Source of the DNA: an uncultured Flavobacteriales bacterium
GTDB lineage: Bacteria; Bacteroidota; Bacteroidia; Flavobacteriales_E; Vicingaceae
Length of the DNA: 27,338 nucleotides
Direction of reading: 5' to 3'
Assembly: GCA_937925525.1 (NCBI GenBank)
Contig: CALALS010000161.1
Coordinates: 1 to 27,338 of the forward strand
The notes below the pieces were generated by a model. It was not told the origin of the DNA. It saw nothing but the letters and a program-made list of their open reading frames with translations, and did no database searches. Shown in pieces: positions 23,379-27,338 of this stretch; positions within the stretch are counted from its first letter, which is position 1, and the number at the start of each line of letters is the position of its first letter. Both the position numbers and the translations under genes were made by a program.

Positions 23379-23969
23379 ATGAAAAAGATTTTTTTTCTAT
23401 TTATAATTTTGAGTTGCCTTCAAGTTCAGTCTTGTAAAAAAGGTGAAGAAGACCCGAAATTTTCTTTTCGTTCTAGAACAGCAAGATTAACCGGAGAATG
23501 GGAGTTGATGAAAATTACGGGCACACACACCGTTACAAAAGTATCAGACAACACCAGACTTACTTATACCTATATTTTTGATCAATCAAAATCAAGGGAT
23601 ACCTTACGAATTGAAACTACAAACGGCTCTTGGAAAATTGTAGATGTTACTCGTTTTTACGAAGTAATTATGACCATTGAAAAAAACAACGCCTTAAAAT
23701 GTGCTTATGCCGAAAAAGTAACCAACGGAACCGACAGGTATGAAATAACAGGTGACTGGGCTTGGGTAAAAAAAGACAAGAAAAAAGATCATGTTAGTCT
23801 GCCTGCTCTACATATTGTGTATGACAAAAATACCACTTGTGAAGTAATAGGATTAAAAAACGATTGGATGAAATTAGAGAGAGGCTTGAATGACACTTAC
23901 ACCGATGAATTTGACGAAGAGCAAAGAGTTTCCGGTAGCTACGTATTTGAGTTTGAAAAAAAACTGTAA
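23379..23969 (+). CDS. lipocalin-like lipoprotein of unknown function
   Basis: 196-aa lipoprotein; lipidated Cys19 in V-Q-S-C-K-K-G. The mature domain starts L-T-G-E-W-E-L-M-K-I and ends with a 'C-E-V-I-G-L-K-N-D-W-M-K-L' strand, the shape of Bacteroidota lipocalin-like small lipoproteins (one beta-barrel with a G-x-W near the first strand). Many Lys/Asp/Glu pairs in the middle (V-K-K-D-K-K-K-D). It stops 12 nt before asnB and shares its likely promoter. No ligand can be named. Confidence 0.75.
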   Translation: MKKIFFLFIILSCLQVQSCKKGEEDPKFSFRSRTARLTGEWELMKITGTHTVTKVSDNTRLTYTYIFDQSKSRDTLRIETTNGSWKIVDVTRFYEVIMTIEKNNALKCAYAEKVTNGTDRYEITGDWAWVKKDKKKDHVSLPALHIVYDKNTTCEVIGLKNDWMKLERGLNDTYTDEFDEEQRVSGSYVFEFEKKL

Positions 23970-23981
23970 TTTCCACTTCTA

Positions 23982-25844
23982 ATGTGTGGAATTACAGGAA
24001 TATATTTATTTAACTCATCCAAAAAAGATTCTTTACCATTAGTTGAAGCAGCCACAAAATCTCTTAACCAAAGAGGTCCTGACCATCAACACACATATAC
24101 CGACCACCAAAAAATTGCAATTGGTCATGCAAGGCTTTCTATTATTGATACCTCTGATAATGCCAATCAACCTTTTGTTTCAGATGATGGTAATTATGTT
24201 TTATCATTTAATGGCGAGATATATAATTACAAAGAGTTAAAAGAAAGATATCTTCAGCATATTTCATTAAAATCAACATCTGATACTGAGGTTTTACTTT
24301 ATTTATTAATAGAAAAAGGTGTTGCCATTTTAAATGAATTAAATGGTTTTTTTGCTTTGAGTTTTTATGATAAAAAAAATGAAAAACTACTTCTTGTAAG
24401 AGACAGGTATGGCATTAAACCGCTTATTTATTATAAAGATAAAGAGCAATTTATTTTTGGCTCTGAAATAAAATCCATTTTAAAATTTGGCGCAAAAAAA
24501 GAGGTTAATAAATCAGCATTATTCAGCTACTTTCAATTCAATTTTATTCCCGAACCACAATCAATCTTAAAGGACTTTCATAAAATTCCTGCCGGAAGCT
24601 ATCTCGAAATTCAACATGATAAATTTGAAGTTAAAAAGTGGTACTCATTTGAATTTCCTGAAAAATATGAGCCTATTAGCTACGAAAAATCTAAAACACA
24701 GCTTATTTCAAAAATTGAAAAAAGTGTGGAAAGAAGAATGGTTAGTGATGTTCCGCTTGGCACTTTTTTAAGTGGCGGAACCGACTCTTCAGTAATTTCT
24801 TATACCGCAAAAAAGTTTAATGCCAACTTACAAACTTTTTCAATTGGGTTTAAAGACAATGAATATATTGACGAAACCTATTATTCTGATTTAGTTGCCA
24901 AGCATTTAAAGACCAATCATCATCATTTCAATTTAAGTGAAGAAGATTTATTACATGACATTCCTTCCATTCTTGATTATATTGACGAACCTTTTGCCGA
25001 CTCATCGGCCATAGCAATGAACTTACTTTGTAAAGAAAGTTCAAAACATATAAAAGTTGCGCTCTCCGGTGACGGAGCAGACGAATTGTTTTCCGGTTAC
25101 AGAAGACACTCAGCAGAATATTTTGCAAGAAATAATAAAGTAAAGTCTGCCACAATTAATTTATTTGAACCGTTGTGGAAAAATCTACCGAAATCAAGGT
25201 CTTCTAAATCTTCTGATTTATTTAGAAAATTGAATAGGTTTACAAAAGGATATTCTAAAAACTTAACGAAAAGGTATATTAATTGGTCGTCTGTTTTATC
25301 GAAAGAAGAAGTTCAAAAATTAACAGGAATTAGTAAAATAAGTAGCTTAGAATTAGGGACACGACTTTCAGAAGACTTTAATTCGGTATTATTTAATGAT
25401 TCAAAGTTTTTACTTCAAGGTGATATGCTCAGAAAAGTAGATTTAATGAGTATGAAAAATAGTCTGGAAGTTAGAGTTCCTTTTCTTGATTACGAACTAT
25501 ATGAATTTGCATTTTCTATACCGGCTTCTTTTAAAATAGACGGCAAGGGAACAAAAAAAATCCTAAAAGATGCCTACAAAAGCTACCTTCCAAAAGAGCT
25601 TTACAGTCGTCCGAAAAAAGGATTTGAAGTTCCTCTACAAAAATGGTTGACTAATGAATTAAACTCTTCATTAGTAAAAGAATATTTGAATGAGGATTTT
25701 ATAATTCATCAAAAAATCTTCAACCTAAACTATATTAATTATCTCCTAAAAAAACTACACTCAAAAAATCCTGAAGATGCTGCCGCAACTATTTGGGCAA
25801 TTATTGTATTTAACTACTGGTGGAAAAAGTATTTTCTGGATTAA
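23982..25844 (+). CDS. asnB: asparagine synthase (glutamine-hydrolysing)
   Basis: 620 aa. N-terminal class-II glutaminase with Cys2 (M-C-G-I-T-G-I-Y), R-G-P-D near 32, F-N-G-E-I-Y-N-Y near 76-83 and R-D-R-Y-G-I-K-P near 139. The C-terminal ATP-pyrophosphatase domain has the P-loop-like L-S-G-G-T-D-S-S near 263 (Thr in place of the usual Leu), D-E-P-F-A-D-S-S near 335 and L-S-G-D-G-A-D-E-L-F-S-G-Y near 363. The late R-P-K-K-G-F-E-V-P segment is common in AsnB-type proteins. The likely role is aspartate to asparagine with glutamine and ATP; close paralogues amidate cell-surface sugars or peptides, so the acceptor is not certain. Its TAA overlaps the convergent DUF4293 stop inside a shared TTAA. 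Confidence 0.92.
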   Translation: MCGITGIYLFNSSKKDSLPLVEAATKSLNQRGPDHQHTYTDHQKIAIGHARLSIIDTSDNANQPFVSDDGNYVLSFNGEIYNYKELKERYLQHISLKSTSDTEVLLYLLIEKGVAILNELNGFFALSFYDKKNEKLLLVRDRYGIKPLIYYKDKEQFIFGSEIKSILKFGAKKEVNKSALFSYFQFNFIPEPQSILKDFHKIPAGSYLEIQHDKFEVKKWYSFEFPEKYEPISYEKSKTQLISKIEKSVERRMVSDVPLGTFLSGGTDSSVISYTAKKFNANLQTFSIGFKDNEYIDETYYSDLVAKHLKTNHHHFNLSEEDLLHDIPSILDYIDEPFADSSAIAMNLLCKESSKHIKVALSGDGADELFSGYRRHSAEYFARNNKVKSATINLFEPLWKNLPKSRSSKSSDLFRKLNRFTKGYSKNLTKRYINWSSVLSKEEVQKLTGISKISSLELGTRLSEDFNSVLFNDSKFLLQGDMLRKVDLMSMKNSLEVRVPFLDYELYEFAFSIPASFKIDGKGTKKILKDAYKSYLPKELYSRPKKGFEVPLQKWLTNELNSSLVKEYLNEDFIIHQKIFNLNYINYLLKKLHSKNPEDAAATIWAIIVFNYWWKKYFLD

Positions 25845-26296
25845 CGAATTCTGTTGGCAGCCCTTACCAGCTCCTCATCTCGCTTTATATACCTAATCGC
25901 TAACAAGGTGAGTAAGGCAGGAATGAAACTCAAATATGCCCCTATTCCGACTTCTGTAGAAATAATGTCATCCATTTCAGGTTTAAAGTCAGGAATTAAA
26001 AAAGCTACCGCTATAAATGCAGTATAAAGCAAAAACAAAAAACGAGCTATTCTAATTTGTAGTACTCTGTTTTTATACAAAAAAATGATAATCAATCACA
26101 CTAAAGAAGATAGTGAAAGCAACACAATAGATATTATATTGTAGTGAAGTACAAAGTCAGCTTTATCAGTAGTTACAATACCATTTATTTTAAAAATATT
26201 TATTGAAGAAGTAATGGTGGCAAAGTTTAAGTTTGAAATTAAAAAGGCCGAAACAATTGCAAGTAATAAAAGGAGTGTTTGTATTCTTTGAATCAT
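25841..26296 (-). pseudogene. DUF4293 membrane protein gene interrupted by an in-frame TGA
   Basis: From ATG 26296 the frame encodes 66 aa (M-I-Q-R-I-Q-T-L-L-L-L-L-A, hydrophobic), then TGA at 26098-26096, then continues in exactly the same frame for 84 codons (I-I-I-F-L-Y-K-N-R-V-L-Q-I-R ... ) to TAA at 25841. Joined, the two halves give 151 codons with about four membrane segments, which is the expected size and pattern of DUF4293, including the I-F-L-Y-K-N-R-x-L-Q-I-R motif that lies directly after the break. There is no frameshift or other decay. A single base change such as TTA (Leu) to TGA would explain it. TGA ends other genes here (4335, 7949), so a changed genetic code is excluded. 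Could be a sequencing error, a fresh nonsense mutation or read-through. The TTG at 26095 is a poor restart. Confidence 0.8.
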
Positions 26297-26309
26297 AATA
26301 TGTTTTTTA

Positions 26310-26317
26310 CAAAAATA
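26310..26317 (-). promoter_or_regulatory. -7 promoter element of the DUF4293 gene
   Basis: The minus strand reads TATTTTTG, a perfect TAnnTTTG, ending 13 nt before the ATG at 26296, in the 30-nt gap after the K+ channel gene. It suggests the interrupted gene is still transcribed. Confidence 0.45.
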
Positions 26318-26326
26318 AAAGAAGAT

Positions 26327-27031
26327 TTAATTTCTATTCCTATACGAAAGATATCTTCCAACTAACATGGCTACAACAAGAGTAGTGTACATTTGACCTA
26401 TAACTGTTAAAATAATTGCAAAGGATTGTGCAGGTGGAGTAACCGGAGTAATGTCTCCGTATCCAAGAGTACTCATAGTAGTAAAACTAAAATAGATAAA
26501 GCGAGAAGGCTCTGTAATATTTTCAATTTGCAAATTGTGTATAGAGCCAGGATGGATATTTTCAATCAGCATAAAGACAAACCCTCCACAAATACCTATC
26601 AGCAAATAAACAATAATAGAAGCTATAAGAACGCTTAGCCTGACCGTTTGTGCCGAAAATATTTTTTCCACCAACCGAAGACACATAAACAAATAGAATA
26701 AGAGATAAAAAATAAAGCTTAAATAAAAGTGAATGGTTGCATATTCTTTATAAACCCCAAATAAGTTTAAGCCTATTACCACCATACACAATAGTGTTAG
26801 TAAATAAAGTTCTTTTTTATTTCTGTGAATTGCATACACACCAATAAGAAATGTAAATGCTTGCAATACATACGCAACAATTTTTTGATAAGGAGTTTGG
26901 TAAAACAAGCTAGGAATAAAAAGCATAGATATTAACGAAAGCAACAAAAAAATATACTTTCTATCAATTACTTTATTTGTTAAGTTAAGTCGTGTTTGAT
27001 TTAAATTAGATATATGCTTTTTTAAACTCAT
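26327..27031 (-). CDS. potassium channel family protein
   Basis: 234 aa with six hydrophobic segments (about 26-46, 52-70, 75-95, 100-122, 134-155 and 205-225) and one pore loop before the last. The pore helix and filter T-T-M-S-T-L-G-Y-G-D (filter T188-L-G-Y-G-D193) match the ion-transport-2 (PF07885) K+ channel signature, with Leu in place of the common Val. No regulatory RCK/TrkA domain follows; the protein ends a few residues after the last helix (S-Y-R-N-R-N). Basic residues in the fourth segment are few, so voltage sensing is doubtful. It has its own two-box promoter. Confidence 0.9.
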   Translation of the reverse strand: MSLKKHISNLNQTRLNLTNKVIDRKYIFLLLSLISMLFIPSLFYQTPYQKIVAYVLQAFTFLIGVYAIHRNKKELYLLTLLCMVVIGLNLFGVYKEYATIHFYLSFIFYLLFYLFMCLRLVEKIFSAQTVRLSVLIASIIVYLLIGICGGFVFMLIENIHPGSIHNLQIENITEPSRFIYFSFTTMSTLGYGDITPVTPPAQSFAIILTVIGQMYTTLVVAMLVGRYLSYRNRN

Positions 27032-27038
27032 ACTACTC

Positions 27039-27069
27039 CAAAGATATTAAAGCTGAGCCAGGTCACAAA
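27039..27069 (-). promoter_or_regulatory. two-box promoter of the K+ channel gene
   Basis: On the minus strand TTTG (27066-27069) and TATCTTTG (27039-27046, perfect TAnnTTTG) are 19 nt apart, close to the standard spacing. The -7 element ends 7 nt before the ATG at 27031, predicting a leader of about 4 nt. The -33 box lies inside the last codons of the upstream transporter gene. Confidence 0.6.
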
Positions 27070-27338
27070 AGTAGCTTCTTTTGATTTAATCGTTCGCGCC
27101 TTTTATACCAGGCGTTTAAAAATATGGTAGTAAGAATAATTGCAGTTCCAACATAAAAACCTATTGACATTACTTCACTTTCCGGCCAAATTATTACGGC
27201 AATAATTATAGAATAAATAGGCTCCATGTTCACCGATATAGTAATGGTATATGGTGTTAACTCTTTCATTAAGTCAACACTTTTTATAAAAGCAAAGGCC
27301 GTACACAACAATCCTAATATTAAAAGCCACTGAAAATC
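27063..27338 (-). CDS. EamA/DMT family transporter, C-terminal part
   Basis: Partial gene: the frame is open to the window edge (D-F-Q-W-L-L-I-L-G-L before the first candidate start), so the true start lies outside. The last ~90 residues show the end of an EamA-domain drug/metabolite transporter: L-M-K-E-L-T-P-Y-T-I-T-I-S-V-N-M-E-P-I-Y-S-I, then an I-W-P-E-S-E segment, a final hydrophobic helix and a basic tail (K-R-R-E-R). Substrate cannot be told from this part. Confidence 0.85.
   Translation of the reverse strand, partial: DFQWLLILGLLCTAFAFIKSVDLMKELTPYTITISVNMEPIYSIIIAVIIWPESEVMSIGFYVGTAIILTTIFLNAWYKRRERLNQKKLLL

Noticed and set aside
26096..26098. TGA recoded as an amino acid (alternative genetic code)
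   Set aside because: TGA ends the genes at 4335 and 7949 at natural C-termini (including a canonical type B T9SS tail), so it is a normal stop in this genome.
1..27338. tRNA genes, CRISPR arrays, insertion sequences or attachment sites
   Set aside because: No cloverleaf, regular direct repeat-spacer pattern, transposase/integrase motif or terminal inverted repeats were seen by reading both strands.

Overview
The window is an AT-rich chromosomal segment of a Bacteroidota bacterium (Flavobacteriia/Chitinophagia-like; I cannot place it more finely). The phylum call rests on several things: PorP/SprF and both type A and type B type IX secretion (T9SS) sorting domains, seven lipoproteins whose mature ends begin C-K-K, the Bacteroidota families DUF4270, DUF4271 and DUF4293, the scarcity of Shine-Dalgarno sites, and many matches to the Bacteroidota -7 promoter element TAnnTTTG just upstream of start codons. 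There is no tRNA, rRNA, CRISPR array, transposase or integrase, and no gene-free stretch over 300 bp.

Layout. (1) 13-8971, plus strand: a tight seven-gene operon of two DUF1549/DUF1553-like lipoproteins, a DUF1501 protein, a cytochrome-c-like lipoprotein with a CX4CH motif, a small lipoprotein, a 1205-aa type B T9SS cargo and a PorP/SprF-like protein. (2) 9152-11215: a secreted MORN-type repeat protein converging on a glutaryl-CoA dehydrogenase. (3) 11448-13298, plus: a second small CX4CH lipoprotein, a DUF4271 membrane protein and uroporphyrinogen-III synthase. (4) 13302-15999, minus: panC, panD, a flippase-like membrane protein and an RfaE2-type nucleotidyltransferase. (5) 16095-20134, plus: a short glycogen-synthase-like protein, a DUF4270 lipoprotein and glmS. 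(6) 20136-22786, minus: two exported proteins, the upstream one with a 1-nt frameshift in its signal peptide. (7) 22884-25844, plus: a RidA-family protein, a lipoprotein and asnB. (8) 25841-27338, minus: a DUF4293 gene broken by an in-frame TGA, a K+ channel and the 3' end of an EamA transporter.

Most of the window is conserved Bacteroidota core: cofactor (pantothenate, haem) and amino-sugar synthesis, and envelope functions. The part most likely to be an undescribed system is region 1. It contains, as separate surface or periplasmic proteins, the parts that in Planctomycetes are fused as cytochrome-DUF1549-DUF1553 beside DUF1501, here co-transcribed with a T9SS cargo and its PorP-like partner. 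Other notable points are four convergent gene pairs with essentially no intergenic DNA, a terminator-like hairpin facing against the gene beside it, several predicted leaderless mRNAs, and two single-base gene disruptions within 4 kb.
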